From HGM11368 sp051883455 (GTDB taxonomy: Bacteria; Bacillota; Clostridia; Christensenellales; UBA3700), in contig JBJETT010000007.1 in the NCBI GenBank assembly GCA_051883455.1, forward strand, positions 39,053-103,052: a stretch of DNA of 64,000 bases, read 5' to 3'. Below are positions 25,767-35,368 of this stretch, in pieces. Every line of letters starts with the position of its first letter. The stretch's first letter is position 1. The position numbers and the translations under genes are program-made. Below the pieces are notes generated by a model. The model did no database searches, was not told the origin of the DNA, and saw nothing but the letters and a program-made list of their open reading frames with translations.

Positions 25767-26960
25767 ATGATTAAGAGATTATTTACTAGCGAGAGCGTGA
25801 CCGAAGGACATCCCGACAAGGTTTGCGACAAGATATCCGACAGCGTGTTAGACGCTTTGTTGGCACAAGACCCAATGAGCAGAGTTGCGGCGGAGACTTG
25901 CTGCAACACCGGCTTTGCATTGCTAATGGGCGAGGTCACGACCAACGCGGTAGTTGATTTAGAAAAAATAGTGCGTCAAGCCGTACTCGAGATAGGCTAC
26001 GACGATGAAGCCAAGGGCTTTGACGGCAATACTTGCGAGGTCATAATTAGACTTGACAAGCAGTCCGCCGACATTGCTATGGGCGTGGACAGTAGCGTGG
26101 AAAACAAAGCTCACGGTGAGGACAAATACGACCTTATCGGTGCGGGCGACCAAGGTATGGTATTCGGCTACGCTTGCAACGAAACGCCCGAACTTATGCC
26201 AATGCCGATATCTTTGGCGCATAGGTTGACGGCAAGACTTACCGAAGTGCGTAAGACGGGCTTGCTCGACTATCTCCGTCCCGACGGCAAAGCGCAAGTC
26301 AGCGTAGAGTATCACGACGACAAGGTGGCAAGAATAGAGGCGATTGTCGTATCGACTCAACACGACGAAAGCGTGGATATAGAGCGACTTAGAGCCGACG
26401 TCAAGAGAGTGGTCATAGACGCGGTTATCCCGGGAACCTTGATTGACAATGATACCAAGATATTTATCAATCCGACGGGTAGATTTGTAATCGGCGGACC
26501 TCACGGCGACAGCGGACTGACGGGTAGAAAGATTATCGTAGACAGCTACGGCGGATATTGTCCTCACGGTGGCGGTGCTTTTAGCGGAAAGGACGCTACC
26601 AAAGTGGACAGAAGCGCTTGCTATATGGCTAGATACGTGTGCAAAAATATCGTTGCCAGCGGACTTGCCGACAAGTGTCAGCTTGACATAGCTTACGCAA
26701 TAGGCGTGGCTAAGCCTGTCGCAACCCAAATCAATACTTTCGGAAGTGGCAAAATTAGCGATGAAAAGATTGCTAAAATCGTAGACGAGGTGTTCGACCT
26801 AAGACCTGCTGCAATTATCGAGCAGTTGGAACTAAGAAAACCACAGTTTGCCAAGACTAGCAATTACGGTCACTTTGGTAGAGAAAACTGCGGATTTAGA
26901 TGGGAAGAAACCGACAAGGTTGAAGAAATCAAAAAGGTAGCCGATAGATTGAGCAAATGA
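25767..26960 (+). CDS. metK: S-adenosylmethionine synthase
   Basis: A 397-residue enzyme that makes S-adenosylmethionine from methionine and ATP. Signatures: 'SVTEGHPDKVCDKISDSVLD' at the N-terminus, 'GAGDQGMVFGYA' and the phosphate loop 'GGGAFSGKDATKVDRSA'. It is controlled by the SAM riboswitch directly upstream, as in many Firmicutes. Its stop overlaps the recD2 start by 4 bp (ATGA), so recD2 is coupled to SAM control, an unusual operon partner. Confidence 0.97.
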   Translation: MIKRLFTSESVTEGHPDKVCDKISDSVLDALLAQDPMSRVAAETCCNTGFALLMGEVTTNAVVDLEKIVRQAVLEIGYDDEAKGFDGNTCEVIIRLDKQSADIAMGVDSSVENKAHGEDKYDLIGAGDQGMVFGYACNETPELMPMPISLAHRLTARLTEVRKTGLLDYLRPDGKAQVSVEYHDDKVARIEAIVVSTQHDESVDIERLRADVKRVVIDAVIPGTLIDNDTKIFINPTGRFVIGGPHGDSGLTGRKIIVDSYGGYCPHGGGAFSGKDATKVDRSACYMARYVCKNIVASGLADKCQLDIAYAIGVAKPVATQINTFGSGKISDEKIAKIVDEVFDLRPAAIIEQLELRKPQFAKTSNYGHFGRENCGFRWEETDKVEEIKKVADRLSK

Positions 26961-29182
26961 TTGTCAAGGGTAGTATCTTAGACGTAATCTATACCAACGC
27001 GGAGAACGGATATAGCGTAATTAGCGTTGACTGCGGCGGCGGTTTGATAATGACTGCCGTCGGTATTTTTCCGCCCGTCAGCGCGGGAGAAAACGTCGAA
27101 TTGACGGGTGAAATTACCGAGGATAGACGATTTGGAAAGCAACTTAGCGTAAGCAGCGTCAAGATGGTCAAGCCTTCGTCGGTAGAGGCAATATTCAAAT
27201 ATCTATCTAGCGGACTGTTCGTAGGCGTGGGAGAGGTGACTGCCAAGGCGATAGTTGCCGAGTTTGGCGAACAAACCTTGGATATCATCGAATGCAGTCC
27301 TCAAAAACTAGCCAACGTCAGAGGCGTATCCCTCAAAAAAGCCTTGGCAATCGGCGAAAAATACCTATCGCTCAAGAATATGCAAGACGTGATAGTGTAT
27401 CTGCAAGGCTACGACGTTTCGCTCAATCTTGCTATCAAAATATACAAGGCGTATCAAGACGCTACCAAAAATATTCTTACCGCCAACCCTTACCAAATGG
27501 TAGACGATATAGACGGCGTGGGCTTCCTTACCGCCGACAAAATCGCCATGAAAATCGGCTTTGAAAAGGACAGCCGTTTTCGTATCGTGGCGGGCATCAA
27601 TTACGTACTGAAGAGTCAGACAGACAAAAACGGTCATACCTATTATCCTAGGAACAAATTGGTGGACGAGGTTGCACAGTTGCTCTGCATAGACGACTAC
27701 GACCTAATCAACGAAAAGGTGTCGGACTGCGAGATTATGGGCAAAGTTGCCATCTTTGATAGTGAAGAGGGAGAGGGCGTTATGCTCACTCGCAATTTCC
27801 TTACGGAAAACTCTATCGCATACAAGCTGGTGCAGTTGATGAAAGAGGCAGGCGAGCCTATCGGCGACACTCAACGCCTCATAGACCGCTATCAGCAAGC
27901 CAATCGCATAACCTTTCACCAAGACCAAGTCAACGCTATCAAAAACTGCCTCAACGAGGGCGTCAATATTATCACGGGCGGTCCCGGTACGGGCAAAACT
28001 ACCATAGTCAAGTGCATACTAGAGATTTCTAGAAGTCAATATCTCAAGGTGGAATTGTGCGCACCGACGGGTAGAGCGTCCAAGCGTTTGTCACAAGCGT
28101 CGGGACAAGAAGCTAAGACGATACACAGGCTTCTCGACCTCGACTTTAAGGACGGCAAAGGCTATTTTACTTACAACGAAAATACCAAGCTTGAAGCCGA
28201 CGTGGTTATCGTCGACGAAGTGAGTATGTGCGACGAATACGTGTTCAACGCTTTGATTAAGGCTATCAAAACGGGCGGAAAGCTCATTTTGGTGGGAGAT
28301 AAGGACCAACTGCCTAGCGTTGGCGCCGGCAACGTGCTCAGCGACCTCATACGAAGCGGCGAAGTGCCCGTCAGCTATCTAAATTATATCTATCGTCAAG
28401 ACGAGGATAGCAAAATCGTCAGCAACGCTCACCTTATCAACGAGGGCAAAATGCCCGTCATTGACAACAAGAGCAAGGACTTTTTCGTGGACAATCAATC
28501 TTCACCTCAGACTATTCTCGACAACGCCGTGTCCATGGTGACTAATAGGTTGCCAGTATTTGCCAAAGTAAAGCCTTTGGATATACAAGTGCTTTGTCCT
28601 ATGAAAAAGGGCATCGCAGGAGTAGAAAACTTTAACAAACAACTGCAAAACGCGCTCAATCCTCTGACGGACGAAAAGCAACAGTTGGTCGTGGGTAATT
28701 GTAGCTATCGCGCGGGCGACAAGGTGATACATATCATCAACAACTATCAGATGGAGTGGGTCAACGTATACGACAATACGGCAGGCGTGGGTATTTTTAA
28801 CGGCGAAATCGGCATCGTAGAGAGCGTCGTGCCCGCCGAGCCTTCTATGACGGTGATTTACGACGACGGCAAGAGAGTCAAGTATTGCCAAGGTGACTTT
28901 GACCAACTTAGCCTTGCCTACGCCATATCCGTGCACAAGTCGCAAGGCAGCGAGTTTGACGTAGCGGTGATTGCTTTAGCGGGCGGACACTACCAAATCA
29001 ATACGCGCAATTTGCTATATACGGCTTTGACAAGGGCAAAAAAAATGGCGGTGATTGTGGGGTCCAACGAGTCCATTGCCAAGATGGTCGCCAACAATTA
29101 TACCGCCAAGAGGTATACGCGATTGGTAGAGTTTATCGCAGAAGCAAAAAGAAGAAACGGCAATTTTTCACCTTTGGCATAA
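26957..29182 (+). CDS. recD2: RecD2 family 5'-3' DNA helicase
   Basis: A 741-residue SF1 helicase. The N-terminal part has OB-fold and tandem helix-hairpin-helix segments ('GVGEVTAKAIVAEFG', 'IDGVGFLTADKIAMKIG'), which separate RecD2 from RecD. The helicase core carries Walker A GGPGTGKT at 341-348, 'VIVDEVSMCD' (motif II) and the C-terminal UvrD-like 'YAISVHKSQGSEFDVAVIAL'. RecD2 acts in replication-fork and repair processes independently of RecBCD. It overlaps metK by 4 bp. Confidence 0.92.
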   Translation: MIVKGSILDVIYTNAENGYSVISVDCGGGLIMTAVGIFPPVSAGENVELTGEITEDRRFGKQLSVSSVKMVKPSSVEAIFKYLSSGLFVGVGEVTAKAIVAEFGEQTLDIIECSPQKLANVRGVSLKKALAIGEKYLSLKNMQDVIVYLQGYDVSLNLAIKIYKAYQDATKNILTANPYQMVDDIDGVGFLTADKIAMKIGFEKDSRFRIVAGINYVLKSQTDKNGHTYYPRNKLVDEVAQLLCIDDYDLINEKVSDCEIMGKVAIFDSEEGEGVMLTRNFLTENSIAYKLVQLMKEAGEPIGDTQRLIDRYQQANRITFHQDQVNAIKNCLNEGVNIITGGPGTGKTTIVKCILEISRSQYLKVELCAPTGRASKRLSQASGQEAKTIHRLLDLDFKDGKGYFTYNENTKLEADVVIVDEVSMCDEYVFNALIKAIKTGGKLILVGDKDQLPSVGAGNVLSDLIRSGEVPVSYLNYIYRQDEDSKIVSNAHLINEGKMPVIDNKSKDFFVDNQSSPQTILDNAVSMVTNRLPVFAKVKPLDIQVLCPMKKGIAGVENFNKQLQNALNPLTDEKQQLVVGNCSYRAGDKVIHIINNYQMEWVNVYDNTAGVGIFNGEIGIVESVVPAEPSMTVIYDDGKRVKYCQGDFDQLSLAYAISVHKSQGSEFDVAVIALAGGHYQINTRNLLYTALTRAKKMAVIVGSNESIAKMVANNYTAKRYTRLVEFIAEAKRRNGNFSPLA

Positions 29183-29227
29183 ATAAAGGCGTGTCGAAAT
29201 ATTGCTATACCACTGTGACAAAAAGAT

Positions 29228-29256
29228 ACAGACAAGGACACTTGTCTGTTTTTGTT
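29228..29256 (+). terminator. Terminator after recD2
   Basis: A 9-bp perfect stem ACAGACAAG/CTTGTCTGT with a GACA loop, then T-rich sequence. Confidence 0.88.
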
Positions 29257-29330
29257 AGTCGTATTTTGTCGCCCTTTGTAACGAGTGTGTAAAAGCCGTG
29301 ACTTTGAGGCGCATTATATAAATATTATTA

Positions 29331-29359
29331 TTGACTAAAAATGGCAAAGATGATAATAT
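29331..29359 (+). promoter_or_regulatory. Promoter of secA-prfB-tsaD
   Basis: TTGACT (29331-29336), a 17-nt spacer and TAATAT (29354-29359), 35 nt before secA. Confidence 0.75.
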
Positions 29360-29394
29360 TATAAATTGAAATAAACTCAAATAGAGGAGCTAAA

Positions 29395-32205
29395 ATGGGA
29401 CTGCTAAGCAAGTTGTTTCCAAGTTACAACGATAAGGAACTCAAAAAGATATCAAAAATTGTAGACGTCATCGAGTCGCTCGAGGACAAATACAAAGCAA
29501 TGAGCGATGAAGAACTACGCGCTTGCACCGACGACTTCAAACGTAGAATTGAGGAGGGAACAACGCTTGACGAATTGTTGCCCGAGGCTTTTGCCGTAGT
29601 CAGAGAGGCGAGTAGTCGTGTGCTTGGTATGCGACACTACCGTGTGCAACTTATCGGTGGCGTAGTTTTGCACCAAGGTAGAATTGCCGAGATGCGCACG
29701 GGTGAAGGTAAAACCTTGGTGGCGACTTTGCCGGCATACCTCAACGCTTTGAGTGGTAAGGGCATGCATGTGGTAACCGTCAACGAATATCTTGCCGTAA
29801 GAGACGCCGAATGGATGGGCAAAGTTTACAAGTTTCTTGGACTTACCGTGGGAGTCAACCTCTCGCAGATGACGACAGAGCAAAAACAAAACGCTTACAA
29901 CTGCGACATTATGTATACCACCAACAACGAGCTCGGTTTCGATTATCTTAGGGATAATATGGCTAAGTCTAAGCGTGTGTGCGTGCAAAGAGACCTTGCC
30001 TTTGCAATCGTCGACGAGGTGGATAGCATATTGATAGACGAAGCTCGTACCCCTCTCATCATCAGCGGAAGAGGCGAAAAGAGCTCGCAAACGTATATGG
30101 AAGCTAACCGTTTTGTCAAGTCTTTGATAGCTAAGCACGACAAGGCTGTCAAAGAGGACGAGAGAGCTATGGAAAATTTGGAAGAGGGCGAAGAGTACGA
30201 GTCGCTAGCCGACCGCTATTACGAAGTCAACGAAAAGGACAAGACCGTCTTCCTCAACGATTTGGGAGCGGAAGAAGCGGAAAAATATTTCCACGTCGAC
30301 AACCTTGCCGACTACGAAAATCAATCGCTCAAGCACTATATTGACAACGCGCTCAAAGCCAATCTCATAATGAAGAGAGATAGCAATTATCTCGTAGTTG
30401 ACGGCGAAGTTATCATTATAGACGAGTTTACGGGTAGAAAGATGATTGGTAGACGCTATTCCGACGGCTTGCACCAAGCTATCGAAGCCAAAGAGAACGT
30501 CAACGTGCGTGCCGAAAACAAGACTATGGCGACCATTACCTTCCAAAACTTCTTTAGATTGTACAAAAAGCTGTCGGGTATGACGGGTACCGCTAAGACG
30601 GAAGAGACGGAATTTAAGTCGATATACAACCTCGACGTAGTGGTTATTCCTACCAACTTGCCAATCGCGAGAGTGGACGAGGACGACCTGTTGTACGTCA
30701 ATCTTAGAGCTAAATACAACGCAATAGTTGCCGACGTCAAGAAGTGCTACGACAAAAAGCAACCTGTGCTTATCGGTACGGTGAGTGTAGAAAAGAGTGA
30801 AAAACTGTCGGAACTACTCAAGAGAGCTGGCATTCCTCACAACGTGCTCAACGCCAAAAACCACGAGTCGGAAGCCGAAATCGTGGCGCAAGCAGGTAAG
30901 AGTGGCGCTGTCACGGTGGCTACCAATATGGCAGGTAGAGGCACCGATATTTTGCTGGGTGGCAATCCCGAGTTTTTGGCTAAGAAAAAGCTCGAAAACC
31001 TCGGTTATCCTCACGATATAATCGAAGAGGCGCTATCCTTTGCCAAGACCGACGACGAACAAATACTCAAAGCAAAAGCAGAGTATAAGAAGTATTACGA
31101 CGCCTTCAATCAAGAGTGTCAAAAAGAAAAGCAAGAGGTGATTAGTGCGGGCGGACTTAGAATTATAGGTACCGAAAGACACGAGTCTCGCCGTATTGAC
31201 AATCAGCTCAGGGGTCGTAGCGGAAGACAAGGCGACGTGGGCTCCTCCGTGTTCTATCTGTCTATGGAAGACGATATTATGAGATTGTTCGGCGGAGAGC
31301 AAATGCAAGCCGTAGTTGCTCGCCTTGCTATGGACGAAAATACGCCTGTTTCGGCAAAAATCATTACTAGACAAATAGAAAACGCGCAAGCAAGAGTCGA
31401 GGATAGAAACTTCTCTATAAGAAAGCACGTCATAGGTTACGACGACGTGATGAACAAGCAGAGAGAGATTATCTACGAGCAACGCCGAATGGTGCTCGAC
31501 GGTATGAGAGTGCACGAACAAATTTTGGCAATGATGAAAGCAGTTGCCGAGAGATTGGTGGCAGGTTTCGTGGACTACAAGACCGACCACAGAGAGTGGG
31601 ATTACGATAGCTTTAACAAAGAATTGGAGAAGCATTTGCTAGCCGAAGGTACGGCTCTCGTCACCCCTGACTATATCGTGGAGCACGACAACGAAGAGGC
31701 TTTGATAGAAGCAATCGTAGAAGAGGCGACAAGGCAATATCAAGCCAAAATCGACGAGTTTGACAAGACTTCTCAGCAAATCGTAGAGAAAGAAGCCGAG
31801 GAAGGTCGTCAAGCAATCGTGCCTACCTACGAGGACTTTGAGAGAGATATTTTGTTGTCGGTGGTGGACAACAAGTGGACCGACCATATAGACGAGATGG
31901 ACAAGCTCAAACAAGGCATCAGCCTCGTGCAATACGCCCAAAGAGACCCTGTTTTGGTGTACAAGCAAGAGGGTTACGAGATGTTTGACCAAATGGTAGA
32001 GAATATCCAAAACGACGTGGTGATGATAGCTACCAAAGCCAACATTACCATCAGCAGCAAGTCAGCTAACTCCGAACACAAAAACTTGACGACGAGTGAC
32101 AAACCCAAGACAGTCGTAAGAGAGGGCGCAAAAATCAATCGTAACGACCCTTGCCCTTGCGGAAGTGGAAAGAAATACAAAAACTGTTGCGGTAGAAACA
32201 GCTAA
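29395..32205 (+). CDS. secA: Preprotein translocase ATPase SecA
   Basis: A 936-residue SecA, the motor that drives unfolded preproteins through SecYEG. It has Walker A 'MRTGEGKTLVATLPAYLNAL' (about residue 101), DEAD-type motif II 'IVDEVDSILIDEARTPLIIS', the preprotein-binding and scaffold domains, and the helicase-2 signature 'NMAGRGTDILLGG'. The C-terminal SEC-C zinc motif 'CPCGSGKKYKNCCG' is intact. SD GAGGAG. It is first in an operon with prfB and tsaD, and secE lies in the later rpmG operon. Confidence 0.97.
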   Translation: MGLLSKLFPSYNDKELKKISKIVDVIESLEDKYKAMSDEELRACTDDFKRRIEEGTTLDELLPEAFAVVREASSRVLGMRHYRVQLIGGVVLHQGRIAEMRTGEGKTLVATLPAYLNALSGKGMHVVTVNEYLAVRDAEWMGKVYKFLGLTVGVNLSQMTTEQKQNAYNCDIMYTTNNELGFDYLRDNMAKSKRVCVQRDLAFAIVDEVDSILIDEARTPLIISGRGEKSSQTYMEANRFVKSLIAKHDKAVKEDERAMENLEEGEEYESLADRYYEVNEKDKTVFLNDLGAEEAEKYFHVDNLADYENQSLKHYIDNALKANLIMKRDSNYLVVDGEVIIIDEFTGRKMIGRRYSDGLHQAIEAKENVNVRAENKTMATITFQNFFRLYKKLSGMTGTAKTEETEFKSIYNLDVVVIPTNLPIARVDEDDLLYVNLRAKYNAIVADVKKCYDKKQPVLIGTVSVEKSEKLSELLKRAGIPHNVLNAKNHESEAEIVAQAGKSGAVTVATNMAGRGTDILLGGNPEFLAKKKLENLGYPHDIIEEALSFAKTDDEQILKAKAEYKKYYDAFNQECQKEKQEVISAGGLRIIGTERHESRRIDNQLRGRSGRQGDVGSSVFYLSMEDDIMRLFGGEQMQAVVARLAMDENTPVSAKIITRQIENAQARVEDRNFSIRKHVIGYDDVMNKQREIIYEQRRMVLDGMRVHEQILAMMKAVAERLVAGFVDYKTDHREWDYDSFNKELEKHLLAEGTALVTPDYIVEHDNEEALIEAIVEEATRQYQAKIDEFDKTSQQIVEKEAEEGRQAIVPTYEDFERDILLSVVDNKWTDHIDEMDKLKQGISLVQYAQRDPVLVYKQEGYEMFDQMVENIQNDVVMIATKANITISSKSANSEHKNLTTSDKPKTVVREGAKINRNDPCPCGSGKKYKNCCGRNS

Positions 32206-32285
32206 ATCGTCGTAAGATTGTGAAATAGCCAAAGCATATAAAAAATGGTGCAAAGCCACCGAAAATAAGCCGAATTAAGGAAAAT

Positions 32286-33386
32286 ATGATAGTAATAGAA
32301 AACGCAAAACAACAACTCACCGTACTAAAAAAAGAATTGGCAGAAGTGAGCGACGCCCTCAACGTCAAAGGCTTGGAAGAAGAAAAGAAAGATTTGACGG
32401 CTAAGCAAGGGGCGGACGACTTTTGGAACGACCTTGCGGGCGCTCAAAAGGTCAACCAACAACTGGCAAGAGTGGAAGGCAAGCTCAACCGCTTTGGAAA
32501 ACTTGCTTCTAGGCTCGAAGACGTGGAAGTGCTGATAATGCTGTGTATCGAAAGCGATAGCGACGAAGAAGCCGAAGAGATTGACAGCGAAATTAAAGCT
32601 CTCGAAAACGATATCGAAACGCTAAAGCTCGAAACCCTACTCAAAGGCAAGTACGACTCCAACAACGCAATACTTACCTTGCACGCGGGTGCGGGCGGAA
32701 CCGAGGCGCAAGATTGGGCGAGCATGCTATTTAGAATGTATACACGTTACGCCGAGCGTGAGGGCTACAAGGTCAACGTGATAGACAAGCTTGACGGCGA
32801 CGAAGCGGGCATCAAGAGCGTGACTTTCGTCGTAGAAGGCGAAAACGCGTACGGCTATCTCAAAGCCGAAAAGGGCGTACACAGATTGGTGAGAATTTCT
32901 CCTTTTGACGCGGGCGCAAGAAGACATACGTCATTCTCATCGTTGGAAGTTATGCCCGAGGTTGAGAACGATACCAATATCCAAATCAGACCCGAAGATT
33001 TGAAAGTCGATACCTACCGAAGCGGCGGCGCGGGCGGACAGCACGTCAACAAGACGGATAGCGCAGTGCGTATAACCCACTTGCCAAGCGGTATCGTAGT
33101 GCAATGCCAAAATGAGCGTAGCCAAATCCAAAACCGTGAACAAGCAATGAAAATGCTTATGTCCAAGCTCATCGAAAAGCAAGAGAGAGAACTGCAAGAG
33201 AAGGAATTGGAACTCAAAGGCGAAATCAAAAAGATTGAATGGGGCAGTCAAATACGAAGCTACGTATTTTGCCCATACACCATGGTCAAAGACCACCGTA
33301 CGGGCTACGAAACCAGCAATATTGCTGCCGTTATGGACGGAGAGATTGAGGGATTTATTATAGATTATCTAAAGAAAACAAATTAA
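32286..33386 (+). CDS. prfB: Peptide chain release factor 2, without the usual frameshift
   Basis: A 366-residue RF2 that terminates translation at UGA and UAA. The stop-codon reading tripeptide SPF is at 205-207 and the catalytic GGQ at 250-252 ('SGGAGGQHVNKTDSAVRI'). The whole protein, including the N-terminal helical domain before 'DDFWND', is in a single frame: there is no in-frame UGA at the 'ALNVKGLEEEKK' position where most prfB genes carry the autoregulatory +1 frameshift. The start ATG has SD AAGGA. secA-prfB linkage is common in Firmicutes. Confidence 0.95.
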   Translation: MIVIENAKQQLTVLKKELAEVSDALNVKGLEEEKKDLTAKQGADDFWNDLAGAQKVNQQLARVEGKLNRFGKLASRLEDVEVLIMLCIESDSDEEAEEIDSEIKALENDIETLKLETLLKGKYDSNNAILTLHAGAGGTEAQDWASMLFRMYTRYAEREGYKVNVIDKLDGDEAGIKSVTFVVEGENAYGYLKAEKGVHRLVRISPFDAGARRHTSFSSLEVMPEVENDTNIQIRPEDLKVDTYRSGGAGGQHVNKTDSAVRITHLPSGIVVQCQNERSQIQNREQAMKMLMSKLIEKQERELQEKELELKGEIKKIEWGSQIRSYVFCPYTMVKDHRTGYETSNIAAVMDGEIEGFIIDYLKKTN

Positions 33387-33409
33387 TAGCGAAAATATAC
33401 GAGAAAGCA

Positions 33410-34471
33410 ATGAACTATCTAGAGAGAGCCAACGAAAAATTAAAAAGTTTGAAGGACAAGCAAGGACTTGTCGTGCTTGCCATAGAGTCATCTTGCGACG
33501 AAACGGCGTGCGCCGTGACGAGAGATAGAGTAGTTGTTGCCAACGTAATAGCTTCGCAGATAGAGATACACAAGCGTTTTGGCGGGGTGGTGCCGGAGAT
33601 TGCTTCTCGCAATCACACCCTGGCTATCGACAACGTGGTAAGACAAGCTTTGAGCGACGCGGATATGACCTTTGACGATATAGATTGCATTGCAGTCACC
33701 TACGGCGCAGGACTATTGGGAGCGTTGCTTGTGGGTGTGAGCTACGCTAAAGCTTTAGCTTACGCTTTGGACAAACCTCTCATAGCCGTCAATCATATCA
33801 AAGGGCACGTGGCAGCCAATTATCTAGCCAAGCCCGACCTCGAGCCGCCTTTTGTGTGTCTTATTGCTAGCGGTGGTCATACGGCGGTGACCTACGTCAA
33901 GAGTTTGACGGAGATAGAGATTTTGGGCAGTACGCAAGACGACGCTTGTGGAGAGGCATTTGACAAGGTGGCAAGAGTTTTGGGACTACCGTACCCGGGA
34001 GGACCGCAGGTGCAAAAACTCGCCGAGCAAGGCAAACCCGTGATAGAGATGCCAACCCCTCTCAAGGACAAGCATACCTACGACTTCTCTTACAGCGGTA
34101 TCAAGACCGCCGTCATCAACTACGTGCACAACAAAGAGCAAAAGGGCGAAGAGTATAGCCGAGCCGACCTTGCTTGCTCATTCCAAGAAAAGGCAACCGA
34201 CATAATGGTCAACAACGCAATAGCTTGCGCTGTAGACAAGGGTGTCAAAACGTTGGTGATTGCGGGTGGCGTCGGCTCAAACCAAGTTTTGAGAGCCAAG
34301 ATGAAGCTGCGCGCGGAAGAAAAAGGAATAGAAGTATTTTATCCGCCTCTCGGACTGTGTACCGACAACGCCGCAATGATTGCCTCGCAAGCCTACAATA
34401 TGATACGTTGCGGTTGCGAGGCAAGCGATATTAGCCTCGACGCCAACGCCAACGTAAAGATTACGGACTAA
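33410..34471 (+). CDS. tsaD: tRNA N6-threonylcarbamoyladenosine transferase TsaD
   Basis: A 353-residue Kae1/TsaD protein. With TsaB and TsaE it moves the threonylcarbamoyl group to A37 of ANN-decoding tRNAs. 'AIESSCDETACAV' opens the ASKHA ATPase fold, and metal ligands H129 and H133 lie in 'VNHIKGHVAANYL'. 'SGGHTAVTYV' and 'IAGGVGSNQVLR' complete the nucleotide site. It is the last gene of the secA operon, and the terminator stem begins at its stop codon. Confidence 0.96.
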   Translation: MNYLERANEKLKSLKDKQGLVVLAIESSCDETACAVTRDRVVVANVIASQIEIHKRFGGVVPEIASRNHTLAIDNVVRQALSDADMTFDDIDCIAVTYGAGLLGALLVGVSYAKALAYALDKPLIAVNHIKGHVAANYLAKPDLEPPFVCLIASGGHTAVTYVKSLTEIEILGSTQDDACGEAFDKVARVLGLPYPGGPQVQKLAEQGKPVIEMPTPLKDKHTYDFSYSGIKTAVINYVHNKEQKGEEYSRADLACSFQEKATDIMVNNAIACAVDKGVKTLVIAGGVGSNQVLRAKMKLRAEEKGIEVFYPPLGLCTDNAAMIASQAYNMIRCGCEASDISLDANANVKITD

Positions 34472-34495
34472 CGCATATTTGATATGCGTTTTTTA
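34471..34495 (+). terminator. Terminator of the secA-prfB-tsaD operon
   Basis: Stem ACGCATA/TATGCGT with a TTTGA loop, followed by TTTTTAT. The first stem base is the last base of the tsaD stop codon. Confidence 0.85.
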
Positions 34496-34503
34496 TTTGG
34501 GTA

Positions 34504-34533
34504 TTGACAAAATTATTGTCTATAGGTTATTAT
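34504..34533 (+). promoter_or_regulatory. Promoter of the DUF1292 gene
   Basis: A perfect TTGACA (34504-34509), an 18-nt spacer and TATTAT (34528-34533). Confidence 0.65.
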
Positions 34534-34604
34534 ATAAATAAGTAATAGTATTATTCATTGAATTATACTTGCGTTAAACCACACGTGTTGTAAAAGGAGA
34601 AGTT

Positions 34605-34919
34605 ATGGAATACGAAGAAAAAAGTATTGTTGAGATGCTGTTAGACGAAGAGAATGACGAGCCTATCACCTTATATGACGAGACGGGTGAGCCTGTTAGG
34701 TTTGAGCAAGTTGCAATAATTCCTTATTATGGAGACATATACGCTATTTTGAAGCCGATAGACTTCGTTGAGGACATAGCTGAAGACGAGGCGCTAATAT
34801 TCAAGATAGTTGAGGACGAAGACGGTGCGGCGTGTGTGGAAATGGAAACCGACGCCGACGTAGAAGAGGCTGTCTTTGAACAATATTATAAGTTGTTGGA
34901 AGAGGCAGAGGAAAAATAA
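34605..34919 (+). CDS. DUF1292-family acidic protein
   Basis: A 104-residue, strongly acidic protein. 'ITLYDETGEPVRFEQVAIIP' and 'YAILKPID' followed by 'EDEALIFKIVED' match the DUF1292 (YrzB-like) pattern. The function of the family is not established. SD AAGGAG precedes the ATG. It is monocistronic, with its own promoter and terminator. Confidence 0.8.
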   Translation: MEYEEKSIVEMLLDEENDEPITLYDETGEPVRFEQVAIIPYYGDIYAILKPIDFVEDIAEDEALIFKIVEDEDGAACVEMETDADVEEAVFEQYYKLLEEAEEK

Positions 34920-34942
34920 AACCAAAGACAATGACAAGTAAA

Positions 34943-34969
34943 AACACGCTACCGAGGTGGCGTGTTTTT
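34943..34969 (+). terminator. Terminator after the DUF1292 gene
   Basis: AACACGC and GCGTGTT form the stem base around an ACCGAGGT apex, followed by TTTTTA. Confidence 0.8.
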
Positions 34970-34999
34970 ATATAATTAGACATTAATATCGTTGGCATA

Positions 35000-35243
35000 T
35001 TAGCGTTTTTTGTTGAGGTTGCGGACTAGTTCCAAAACAGCCTTTTTTTCTACGTCGTCAAGAGTGTTGTATAGAGAAATCAATTCTAAAGAGCGGGTAT
35101 TGATATTTTGAGAGTCAAACTCTTGAAAAAAACTCCGTCAAAGTCATATCGCATGCTTCCAAAATAGCCCTAAGAGTGCTCAATTTGGGCTCGGCGTGGC
35201 TGTTGAACATATTGGACACCGTGCTCTGCGTGAGCATAGCCTC
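35000..35243 (-). pseudogene. Broken XRE-type helix-turn-helix regulator
   Basis: On the minus strand the frame from 'cat' at 35235-35237 reads 'MLTQSTVSNMFNSHAEPKLS', then 'LRAILEACDMTLTEFFSRV' and a stop. These are the recognition helix and C-terminal helix of an XRE/Cro HTH domain. Moving one frame at the TTTTTTTC run continues it as 'FFQEFDSQNINTRSLELISL', then 'LDDVEKKAVLELVRNLNKKR' and a stop at 35000-35002. The N-terminal HTH helices are missing and are replaced upstream by a GTCATTGCGA-type repeat. So the gene has both a frameshift and a 5' truncation. Confidence 0.75.
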
Positions 35244-35285
35244 GTAATGACAGAACTATTTGGTGGGCACGCTTCGCAATGACAA
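35242..35285. repeat. GTCATTGCGA-type repeat abutting the XRE pseudogene
   Basis: On the minus strand 'TTGTCATTGCGAAGCG' and 'CTGTCATTACGAGGC' stand 30 bp apart as related direct copies. It resembles the element at 15640-15732 and sits where the 5' end of the regulator should be. From 35286 to the rpsL promoter I see only AT-rich sequence. Confidence 0.5.
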
Positions 35286-35368
35286 CAATTTTTGATATGA
35301 ATAAGCGGAAAATTGGCTCTAAATATGGTTTTTATTATATTTATAATAGATATTTGGTATAAAATCGT

